NCBI GenBank assembly: GCA_031428695.1
Contig: JANOYE010000020.1
Location: forward strand, 1 to 22,407
Reading direction: 5' to 3'
Length of the DNA: 22,407 nucleotides
Source of the DNA: JANYCG01 sp031428695
GTDB taxonomy: Bacteria > Pseudomonadota > Gammaproteobacteria > Burkholderiales > Burkholderiaceae_C
The notes under the pieces are model-generated. The model saw only the letters and a program-made list of their open reading frames with translations, was not told where the DNA came from and did not search any database. The position numbers and the translations under genes are program-made. Of the stretch, positions 16,422 through 22,407 are shown piece after piece. Position 1 is the first letter of the stretch, and every line of letters begins with the position of its first letter.

Positions 16422-17037
16422 GAACTCGCCTGCGGCGCGTCATTCGGCAGACACCCAAAGCAGTTTGTGGGAGTCTGGTTGGTACCACTTTGCGCGCCGT
16501 TTGGCGTCGCCAAATTTTGGCCCTCGCCCCAAAGGCCAAGCGGTGGATCTGATCGTCATGCATTCCATCAGTTTGCCGCCTGGCGTTTACGGCGGCGACG
16601 AGGTGCAACAACTGATGACAAATCAACTGAACTGGCAGTCCCACGGCTATTTCAAGTCTATTGAAGGGATGCAGGTCTCTTCGCACTTTTACATTCGCCG
16701 CAACGGTGAACTTTGGCAGTTTGTCAGCGTCGATCAACGAGCTTGGCACGCGGGTCAATCAAAGTACCTGGGAAGGGACAATTGCAACGATTACTCGGTT
16801 GGCATTGAACTCGAAGGCCTGGAAGGAACCACCTTTGAGCCGCCGCAGTACGAATCAGCTGCCAGCCTGTGTGCCGCGATTGCCCAAGCCTACCCGGTGC
16901 ACCAGATCGCCGGTCACGAACACGTGGCTCCCGGTCGAAAATTTGACCCTGGCAGTGGCTTTGACTGGGTTTTTTTGCAACAGATGCTTGGCTGGGATCC
17001 TCAGTGTTTTCCCGCAGCAACCCTCTCCCAGGCTTAG
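16405..17037 (+). CDS. ampD: 1,6-anhydro-N-acetylmuramyl-L-alanine amidase AmpD
   Basis: Cytosolic zinc amidase that removes the peptide from anhydro-muropeptides in peptidoglycan recycling and so, in some bacteria, keeps AmpC beta-lactamase induction low. The 210 residues carry the family's key positions: zinc ligands H53 (VMHSIS), H171 (AGHEH) and D181 (KFDPGSGFDW), catalytic E135 (VGIELEG) and K179; the ten-residue H-to-D spacing matches known AmpD. There is no signal peptide, which fits AmpD rather than AmiD. ATG 16405, with GAAGG just ahead, overlaps the end of pilR by 17 bp; an upstream in-frame ATG at 16378 is less likely. Last gene of the likely operon. Confidence 0.95.
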   Translation: MTNRFENSPAARHSADTQSSLWESGWYHFARRLASPNFGPRPKGQAVDLIVMHSISLPPGVYGGDEVQQLMTNQLNWQSHGYFKSIEGMQVSSHFYIRRNGELWQFVSVDQRAWHAGQSKYLGRDNCNDYSVGIELEGLEGTTFEPPQYESAASLCAAIAQAYPVHQIAGHEHVAPGRKFDPGSGFDWVFLQQMLGWDPQCFPAATLSQA

Positions 17038-17211
17038 CAAGCCTTCGTTTTTCTTCGAGAGACAAACAAGGCGAGCCGGTCTGCGGATGGCGCTGCCTAA
17101 GGCGACCCTTCGTGAAATCGCGGTGCAACACGCGCTGTTTTGACGGCAAGCGGATTTAGGCCCTTTGATGCTTTCTTCACCCGTGCAACCAACATTTACA
17201 GCTTATGCCAC

Positions 17212-17280
17212 TTGATTTGACGATTGACACCGGTACACTACAGGTAGTGGCTTGTGCCCCGGTTCAACCCCATATATAGT
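17212..17280 (+). promoter_or_regulatory. Candidate nrdAB promoters overlapping the NrdR boxes
   Basis: Two options are seen. The first is TTGATT (17212-17217), 16-bp spacer, TACACT (17234-17239), whose -10 overlaps NrdR box 1. The second is TTGTGC (17252-17257), 17-bp spacer, TATAGT (17275-17280), whose -10 lies inside NrdR box 2. Either arrangement would let NrdR block RNA polymerase. The start site cannot be fixed from sequence alone. Confidence 0.4.
17235..17250 (+). promoter_or_regulatory. NrdR box 1
   Basis: ACACTACAGGTAGTGG, with a perfect CACTAC/GTAGTG dyad, fits the 16-bp NrdR consensus form ACACtATATATaGTGT at the conserved outer positions. Its spacing of 32 bp from box 2, three helical turns, is what tandem NrdR sites show. 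NrdR represses ribonucleotide reductase genes when dATP is high. Confidence 0.8.
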
Positions 17281-17282
17281 GT
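17267..17282 (+). promoter_or_regulatory. NrdR box 2
   Basis: ACCCCATATATAGTGT differs from the ideal palindrome ACACTATATATAGTGT at only two positions. It is the second of the pair, starting exactly 32 bp after box 1, on the same face of the helix. Confidence 0.85.
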
Positions 17283-17414
17283 GTTGTTGGGTCAGCCAAC
17301 TTTTCAAATAGGCCCGTCTGGTGACGCGTCAAGGATTCAACGAACAAGAGTTGTGGCGGTTAATTTACGGCAGCTGAACAACGTCAAACAAACTAAGGCA
17401 GATAAAGAGGAACC

Positions 17415-20400
17415 ATGCAAATCGCTTCAGAAATCAAACCATCCCGTTCGAGCGACATCCAGACACGCCAAGCGGACAACGCGACCCAAGGATCCGGGGC
17501 GATCGGCATCAACGCCCTGGCCCACTACCAGATCATCCGTCGTAATGGCGCGGTCGTGCCTTTCGAGCCGACCAAAATCGCAGTTGCCATGATGAAAGCG
17601 TTTTTGGCTGTTCATGGCACCCAGGGCGCGGCGTCGGCAAGCGTGCGCGAAACCGTTGATGGCCTGACGCAAGCCGTCATCCGGGCGCTGATGCGCTCGC
17701 GTCCGGGCGGTGGAACATTTCACATTGAAGACGTTCAAGACCAGGTTGAGCTCGGATTGATGCGCGGCGGACACCATGAAATTGCCCGCGCCTATGTGCT
17801 TTACCGTGAAAAGCGCACGCAAGAACGCGTCAAAAGTGTTGCCGCCAAGACCGCACGCGCACCAGAGCTTCATGTCACCGAAGGCGGCCTGCGCATGGTG
17901 CTTGACCAAAAGCGCCTTAAATCGCTGATTGAAACCGCTTGCGCTGGGTTGGGCGCAGATGTGAGCCCAGCACCCATCCTGAGCGAAACCATGCGCAATC
18001 TTTATGATGGCGTGCCCATGGACGAGGTTTACAAGGCCTCAGTGCTGGCCGCGCGCACGCTGATCGAGAAAGACCCCGATTACACCTATGCCGCTGCGCG
18101 TTTGTTGTTTCACACCATCGCCAAAGAGGTGTTGGGCCAGGATTTGGCGCAGAGCCAGATGGCCCAAGGTTATGTGGACTACTTTCCAGGCTTCATCAAA
18201 AAAGGCGTCGAGAACGAGTTGCTCGACGAGCGGCTTCTTCAATTTGATTTGAAACGCCTGGGTGGCGCGCTCAAGTCCGACCGAGACCTGCAGTTTGACT
18301 ACTTGGGCCTGCAAACCCTGTATGACCGTTATTTTTTGCATGTTGGCAAGGCCCGCATCGAAATGCCGCAGGCGTTCTTCATGCGGGTGGCGATGGGTCT
18401 CTCACTCAACGAAATCGACCGCGAAGCGCGCGCCATTGAATTTTACGAAGTGCTCTCCAGTTTCGACTTCATGTCCAGCACACCCACGCTGTTCAACTCC
18501 GGCACCTTGCGTTCCCAGCTCTCTAGCTGTTACCTCACCACCGTGCCGGACGACCTCGATGGCATTTACGAATCCATCAAGGAAAATGCGCTGCTGTCAA
18601 AGTTCGCTGGCGGCTTGGGCAATGACTGGACGCGCGTTCGCGCCTTGGGCAGCCACATCAAAGGCACCAATGGAGAATCGCAAGGGGTGGTGCCGTTCCT
18701 GAAGGTTGTCAATGACACCGCGGTCGCCGTCAACCAAGGCGGCAAACGCAAAGGCGCCGTTTGCACCTACCTGGAAACCTGGCACTTGGATATCGAAGAG
18801 TTTCTGGAATTGCGCAAGAACACCGGGGACGACCGCCGTCGCACCCACGACATGAACACCGCCAACTGGATTCCCGACCTCTTCATGCGCCGCGTCATGG
18901 AAAAAGGCGCCTGGACGCTGTTTTCACCCAACAACGTGCCCGATTTGCACGACAAATTCGGCGCAGATTTTGAGCGCGCCTATGTGGCTTACGAAGAAAA
19001 AGCCGCGCGGGGCGAGATCAAACCGTCGCGCACCCTTGAGGCGTCCGACCTTTGGCGCAAGATGTTGACCATGTTGTTTGAGACCGGCCATCCGTGGATC
19101 ACATTCAAAGACGCCTGCAATGTGCGCTCGCCCCAGCAACACGCCGGCGTGATCCACTCCAGCAACCTGTGCACGGAAATCACGCTCAACACCAGCGACA
19201 CCGAAACCGCCGTGTGCAACCTGGGTTCGGTCAATTTGCTGCAACACCTGAAAGATGCGCCAGCGGCCGCCGGGGACAACCCTGGCGGGCGGCTGAAGGT
19301 GCTCGATCATGCCAAACTGCAAAAAACCATCACGACCGCGATGCGCATGCTCGACAACGTGATCGACATCAACTATTACGCCGTCAAGAAAGCGCGCGAC
19401 TCCAACATGCGCCACCGCCCCGTCGGTTTGGGCGTGATGGCATTCCAGGACAGCCTGTACGAACTGCGCATTCCTTACGCCAGCGACGCGGCTGTCGCTT
19501 TCGCCGACGAATCCATGGAAGCCGTTTGTTATTACGCCTACCAGGCCTCCACCGAATTGGCGCGTGAACGCGGCCAGTATTCAAGCTACAAAGGCTCCCT
19601 GTGGGATCAAGGCATATTGCCGATCGACACGCTGGACATGCTGGAAAAAGCGCGGGGCGGGTACGTTGAAGTTGACCGCTCCACCACCCTCGATTGGGAC
19701 GCTCTGCGCCAAAAGATCGCCAAAGACGGCATGCGCAATTCCAACTGTGTTGCCATCGCGCCAACCGCAACCATTTCCAACATCATCGGTGTCGACGCGT
19801 CGATCGAACCCTGCTTTGGCAACTTGTCGGTGAAGTCCAACTTGTCAGGTGAATTCACCATCATCAATTCCTACCTCGTGCGCGACCTCAAACGCTTGGG
19901 GCTCTGGGACGACGTGATGGTGATGGATCTCAAACATTTCGATGGCTCGCTGGCGCCCATCGACCGCGTGCCCGCTGACATCAAAGCCTTGTACGCGACC
20001 GCCTTCGAAGTTGAAACCCGTTGGTTGGTGGAAGCGGCTTCACGGCGGCAGAAGTGGATTGACCAAGCGCAATCGCTCAATATTTACATGGCCGGCGCCT
20101 CCGGCAAGAAGCTTGACGACACCTACAAACTGGCCTGGCTGCGCGGCCTGAAGACCACCTATTACTTGCGCACGATGTCGGCCACCCATGCGGAAAAATC
20201 AACCGTCGCTTCCGGACGCATGAATGCTGTTTCGTCGGGTCAGGCAGGATCCAACAACCCAATGGCGAGCACGATAGCGACCTCCATAGCGACCTCCATA
20301 CCGAGCACTCGGGCGATGAGCGCGCTGGATGTTGCCGCCGCCGCAGCCGCATCACAAATCGAGCTTGCCACCAACGCGGCCACCGACATTAAATTTTGCG

Positions 20401-20435
20401 GTGTCGATGACCCAACCTGTGAGTCTTGCCAATGA
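17415..20435 (+). CDS. nrdA: Class Ia ribonucleoside-diphosphate reductase, alpha subunit
   Basis: Catalytic subunit that reduces NDPs to dNDPs with the NrdB radical. 1006 residues, longer than the E. coli protein (761) mainly through the N-terminus and a C-terminal linker. An ATP-cone domain (about 36-135, 'IIRRNGAVVPFEPTKIAVAM') gives dATP control. Active-site residues are all present: redox pair C372 (SSCYLT) and C601 (AVCNLGS), N584, C586 and E588 (NLCTE), the radical-path tyrosines Y916/Y917 (KTTYYLRT), and the C-terminal swapping cysteines C1002/C1005 (CESC). The linker before the tail is Ala/Ser/Thr-rich and includes a 12-bp tandem duplication (20274-20297, IATS twice). Strong ribosome binding site AGAGGAA. 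Followed by nrdB after 135 bp; NrdR boxes lie upstream. Confidence 0.97.
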   Translation: MQIASEIKPSRSSDIQTRQADNATQGSGAIGINALAHYQIIRRNGAVVPFEPTKIAVAMMKAFLAVHGTQGAASASVRETVDGLTQAVIRALMRSRPGGGTFHIEDVQDQVELGLMRGGHHEIARAYVLYREKRTQERVKSVAAKTARAPELHVTEGGLRMVLDQKRLKSLIETACAGLGADVSPAPILSETMRNLYDGVPMDEVYKASVLAARTLIEKDPDYTYAAARLLFHTIAKEVLGQDLAQSQMAQGYVDYFPGFIKKGVENELLDERLLQFDLKRLGGALKSDRDLQFDYLGLQTLYDRYFLHVGKARIEMPQAFFMRVAMGLSLNEIDREARAIEFYEVLSSFDFMSSTPTLFNSGTLRSQLSSCYLTTVPDDLDGIYESIKENALLSKFAGGLGNDWTRVRALGSHIKGTNGESQGVVPFLKVVNDTAVAVNQGGKRKGAVCTYLETWHLDIEEFLELRKNTGDDRRRTHDMNTANWIPDLFMRRVMEKGAWTLFSPNNVPDLHDKFGADFERAYVAYEEKAARGEIKPSRTLEASDLWRKMLTMLFETGHPWITFKDACNVRSPQQHAGVIHSSNLCTEITLNTSDTETAVCNLGSVNLLQHLKDAPAAAGDNPGGRLKVLDHAKLQKTITTAMRMLDNVIDINYYAVKKARDSNMRHRPVGLGVMAFQDSLYELRIPYASDAAVAFADESMEAVCYYAYQASTELARERGQYSSYKGSLWDQGILPIDTLDMLEKARGGYVEVDRSTTLDWDALRQKIAKDGMRNSNCVAIAPTATISNIIGVDASIEPCFGNLSVKSNLSGEFTIINSYLVRDLKRLGLWDDVMVMDLKHFDGSLAPIDRVPADIKALYATAFEVETRWLVEAASRRQKWIDQAQSLNIYMAGASGKKLDDTYKLAWLRGLKTTYYLRTMSATHAEKSTVASGRMNAVSSGQAGSNNPMASTIATSIATSIPSTRAMSALDVAAAAAASQIELATNAATDIKFCGVDDPTCESCQ
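20274..20297 (+). repeat. 12-bp tandem duplication in the nrdA C-terminal linker
   Basis: Two exact copies of ATAGCGACCTCC, in frame, encode IATS-IATS in the flexible segment before the redox-active tail. This is a likely slippage product that lengthens the linker without breaking the frame. Confidence 0.8.
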
Positions 20436-20457
20436 ATCGTGCCTATGAATCGCGCCT
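20432..20457 (+). repeat. 13-bp tandem duplication at the nrdA stop
   Basis: ATGAATCG(T/C)GCCT occurs twice head-to-tail (20432-20444 and 20445-20457), with one difference, and a third partial ATGAA follows. The first copy overlaps the nrdA stop as ATGA. Because the unit is 13 bp, the two ATGs are in different frames. Confidence 0.8.
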
Positions 20458-20558
20458 ATGAAATCTTCACATCATTGCGATGCGAATGCACAACACATTG
20501 CTGCTGCAAAGTGAATGAAAACTTTTCATTTTCTTCTGCTGCTCTCATAATTAGCTGA
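20445..20558 (+). CDS. Possible Cys-rich 37-aa small ORF between nrdA and nrdB
   Basis: An open frame starts at the second copy of the 13-bp repeat and ends with TGA at 20556-20558, directly before the in-frame TTG that precedes nrdB. The product begins MNRAYEIFTSLRCECTTHCC and has five cysteines within residues 13-21, partly due to a TGC run. There is no convincing ribosome binding site of its own; it would depend on coupling with nrdA. It may well be chance. Confidence 0.2.
   Translation: MNRAYEIFTSLRCECTTHCCCKVNENFSFSSAALIIS
20514..20530 (+). promoter_or_regulatory. Perfect 17-bp palindrome in the nrdA-nrdB spacer
   Basis: AATGAAAA-C-TTTTCATT is fully self-complementary around one central base. 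It may be an operator or a weak RNA hairpin. A possible promoter (TTTTCA at 20523-20528, 17-bp spacer, CATAAT at 20546-20551) overlaps its right arm, so it could govern separate nrdB transcription. Confidence 0.45.
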
Positions 20559-20570
20559 TTGGAAAATTCT

Positions 20571-21788
20571 ATGTTGTCCTGGGACGAAGAAATCAAGCCC
20601 ACACCGCAATTGCCGACTCACCGTGGCTCGCTTAGCAGCCACATGATCGAGTCACCTCTTCAGGTTTCCGCGCTGCGCACACTCGATGATGGCGCCGTCG
20701 CCCCAGTCGCTCCAATTGCGGCGTTGGGTTCAGCATCAGTTGTGGCATCAGTTTTAGTCAAAGCTCCTGCACGCCGGGTCAACGCGGCAGACAAACGCAT
20801 CATCAACGGCAAGACCGACGTCAACCAATTGGTTCCGTTCAAATACAAATGGGCCTGGGAAAAATACCTCGCCAGCTGCTCCAACCACTGGATGCCGCAA
20901 GAGGTCAACATGACCCGCGACATCGCGCTGTGGAAGAACCCCAACGGCCTGACTGAAGACGAGCGCCGCATTGTCAAACGCAATCTCGGGTTTTTTGTGA
21001 CGGCCGATTCACTCGCCGCCAACAACATCGTGCTGGGCACCTACCGCCACATCACCGCGCCCGAGTGCCGCCAGTTTCTGCTTCGCCAGGCGTTTGAAGA
21101 GGCGATCCACACACACGCCTACCAGTACATCGTCGAATCCTTGGGCCTGGATGAAAGCGAAATCTTCAACGCGTACAACGAAGTCAAATCGATCCGCGAC
21201 AAAGATGAGTTCCTGCTGCCCTTCATTGCAGCCATCATGGATCCGAACTTCCACACCGGCACGCCGCAAACCGACCAGACCCTGCTCAAGTCGCTGATCG
21301 TCTTTGCTTGCCTCATGGAAGGCTTGTTCTTCTACGTTGGCTTCACGCAAATTCTGGCGCTGGGCCGGCAAAACAAAATGACCGGCGCCGCCGAGCAGTA
21401 CCAGTACATCCTGCGCGACGAATCCATGCACTGCAACTTCGGCATCGACCTGATCAACCAGTTGAAAGCCGAAAACCCGCAACTCTGGACACCCGAATTC
21501 AAGGCCGAGATCAAGTCCCTGTTTGAACAGGCTGTCGAGCTGGAATACCGTTATGCCGAAGACACCATGCCGCGCGGCGTGTTGGGCATGAACGCCTCCA
21601 TGTTCAAAGGTTACCTGCGTTACATCGCCAACCGGCGGGCCACGCAGATTGGGCTCGAAGCGCTTTATCCCAGCGAAGAAAACCCCTTCCCCTGGATGAG
21701 CGAAATGATCGACCTGAAGAAGGAACGCAACTTCTTTGAAACCCGTGTCATTGAGTACCAGTCCGGCGGCGCGCTGTCCTGGGATTGA
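20571..21788 (+). CDS. nrdB: Class Ia ribonucleoside-diphosphate reductase, beta subunit
   Basis: Radical-generating small subunit with a di-iron carboxylate site. 405 residues with metal ligands D146 (TADSL), E177 and H180 (EEAIHTHAY), E250 (MEGLFF), and E284 and H287 (RDESMH), one further ligand not assigned, and the radical tyrosine Y184 at the E. coli Y122 position, so this is a normal tyrosyl-radical enzyme and not a Tyr-less type. The first 75 residues are a poorly conserved Ala/Val/Pro-rich extension. The C-terminus (IEYQSGGALSWD) carries the conserved Tyr of the radical path and the tail that docks on NrdA. ATG 20571 is preferred; TTG 20559 is in frame but less likely. The ribosome binding site is weak (TTGGAAAA). 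Confidence 0.96.
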   Translation: MLSWDEEIKPTPQLPTHRGSLSSHMIESPLQVSALRTLDDGAVAPVAPIAALGSASVVASVLVKAPARRVNAADKRIINGKTDVNQLVPFKYKWAWEKYLASCSNHWMPQEVNMTRDIALWKNPNGLTEDERRIVKRNLGFFVTADSLAANNIVLGTYRHITAPECRQFLLRQAFEEAIHTHAYQYIVESLGLDESEIFNAYNEVKSIRDKDEFLLPFIAAIMDPNFHTGTPQTDQTLLKSLIVFACLMEGLFFYVGFTQILALGRQNKMTGAAEQYQYILRDESMHCNFGIDLINQLKAENPQLWTPEFKAEIKSLFEQAVELEYRYAEDTMPRGVLGMNASMFKGYLRYIANRRATQIGLEALYPSEENPFPWMSEMIDLKKERNFFETRVIEYQSGGALSWD

Positions 21789-21868
21789 TGTCCGTCTTAA
21801 ACATGTTTTTAGAATTCCACAAACCAATGATCGACCCAAAGAGGTCAACCCTGGCTTGTGTACCCGAG

Positions 21869-21931
21869 TTCATGGTGCTGGGGTCTGCCCAACACCATGA
21901 ATCGCTTCATGCAAACCAACAACGCATGAAG
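21869..21931 (+). promoter_or_regulatory. Attenuator-like leader with three exclusive hairpins
   Basis: Four arms are present: TTCATGGTG (21869-21877), CACCATGAA (21893-21901), CTTCATGC (21905-21912) and GCATGAAG (21924-21931). Arms 1:2 pair over 9 bp plus an inner TGGG/CCCA, 3:4 pair over 8 bp, and 2:3 can pair as CATGAA-TCGC-TTCATG. Such 1:2, 2:3, 3:4 competition is typical of attenuators. There is no long T tract, so the 1:2 hairpin may instead just protect or end the nrdB mRNA. Confidence 0.5.
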
Positions 21932-21965
21932 TGCTCTTTGTTACTTGATCAAGGAGAAAATTGAA

Positions 21966-22394
21966 ATGGCAACTGCAAAAAAACCGGCCGCAAAAAAGGC
22001 CCCCGCAAAGAAAGCTGCACCCGCAAAAAAAGCAGCACCGAAGAAAGTAGCAGCTAAAAAGGCTCCAGCGAAAAAAGCAGCCGCTAAAAAAGCGCCTGCC
22101 AAAAAAGCCGCAGCCAAAAAGCCAGCAGCTAAAAAGGCTCCCGCTAAAAAAGCAGCCGCTAAGAAAGCCCCAGCAAAAAAGGCCGGTGCCAAAAAAGCGC
22201 CTGCCAAGAAAGCTGCCGCCAAAAAGCCCGCTGCCAAAAAGCCTGCCGCCAAGAAAGCCGCCAAAAAACCGGCTGCCAAGAAAGCCGCGAAAGGCCCTGC
22301 TGCCAAGGTAGCGCCTGCACCCGCTGCCCCTGCTGCTCAGACCACTCTGAACCCGCAGGCCGCCTGGCCGTTTCCAACGGCCTCCAAGCCCTAA
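21966..22394 (+). CDS. Histone H1-like DNA-binding protein
   Basis: A basic, low-complexity protein of 142 residues. Residues 2 to about 115 are nearly all Lys, Ala and Pro in repeating AKKAPAKKA / AAKKPAAKK blocks, like eukaryotic H1 tails and bacterial HctB/AlgP-type proteins; it probably binds DNA without sequence specificity and helps pack the nucleoid. The C-terminus loses the repeat and ends TTLNPQAAWPFPTASKP, a tail I associate with betaproteobacterial H1-like proteins. AAGGAG lies 9 bases ahead of ATG 21966, which settles the start over an upstream in-frame ATG at 21945. Tracts of A and repeated units make the gene prone to length change. It follows nrdB by 177 bp, with the hairpin leader between them. 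Confidence 0.92.
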   Translation: MATAKKPAAKKAPAKKAAPAKKAAPKKVAAKKAPAKKAAAKKAPAKKAAAKKPAAKKAPAKKAAAKKAPAKKAGAKKAPAKKAAAKKPAAKKPAAKKAAKKPAAKKAAKGPAAKVAPAPAAPAAQTTLNPQAAWPFPTASKP

Positions 22395-22407
22395 AAAGCT
22401 GGCGGTT

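Larger units (their letters stand above)
17038..17414 (+). other. 377-bp intergenic region, nrd promoter and leader
   Basis: No gene is supported; an 18-codon frame at 17087-17143 has no features. The right half holds the promoter candidates and two NrdR boxes described separately. A small hairpin GTTGG-GTCAG-CCAAC at 17286-17300 followed by TTTT could be a weak pause or attenuator in the leader. AGAGGAA just before 17415 is the nrdA ribosome binding site. Confidence 0.6.

Noticed and set aside
17087..17143. 18-codon frame after ampD
   Set aside because: It is very short, has no ribosome binding site and no family features; chance is the simplest explanation.
21941..22306. Minus-strand frame encoding Ala/Phe/Leu-Ala-Gly repeats that look like a membrane protein
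   Set aside because: It is the reverse complement of the Lys/Ala/Pro repeat (AAA/AAG become TTT/CTT) and has no ribosome binding site. The plus-strand H1-like gene explains the sequence.

Overview
The window looks like a chromosomal segment of a betaproteobacterium, most likely Burkholderiales and probably near Comamonadaceae. This is inferred from moderately high GC, the order ffh / CcsA-like / PP0621-like / PilS-PilR-like / AmpD, a long class Ia NrdA with one N-terminal ATP cone, and a Lys/Ala/Pro-rich histone H1-like protein with the 'AAWPFPT' tail. No mobile elements, CRISPR arrays, tRNAs or rRNAs were seen.

Minus strand, 1-10026: a run of five exported proteins built from DUF11-type (conserved repeat) beta-sandwich modules. 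In transcription order they are a 342-aa protein, a 167-aa protein, a 423-aa protein, an 1893-aa protein with a predicted C-terminal outer-membrane beta-barrel, and a propeller-plus-DUF11 protein that runs off the left edge of the window. The last one has no ATG start, so a scan for complete ORFs misses it. The cluster reads like a cell-surface assembly with its own outer-membrane anchor or exporter. It is the least characterised part of the window.

10027-10569 is a gene-poor spacer with several inverted repeats, including an AT-rich dyad at 10499-10533. Next to it, still on the minus strand, is ffh (SRP GTPase).

Plus strand, 12045-17037: a tightly packed likely operon of a CcsA/YpjD-like membrane protein, a PP0621-like small protein, a PilS-like histidine kinase, a PilR-like sigma-54 activator and AmpD. 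Spacing is a 4-bp overlap, 0 bp, 19 bp and a 17-bp overlap. The PilR-like protein has GAYTGS in place of GAFTGA in the loop that touches sigma-54.

Plus strand, 17038-22394: nrdA and nrdB (class Ia ribonucleotide reductase) follow a leader carrying two near-consensus NrdR boxes exactly 32 bp apart. A 135-bp nrdA-nrdB spacer holds a 13-bp tandem duplication, a small Cys-rich ORF and a perfect 17-bp palindrome. The window closes with a histone H1-like gene whose leader can form three mutually exclusive hairpins, an attenuator-like layout.
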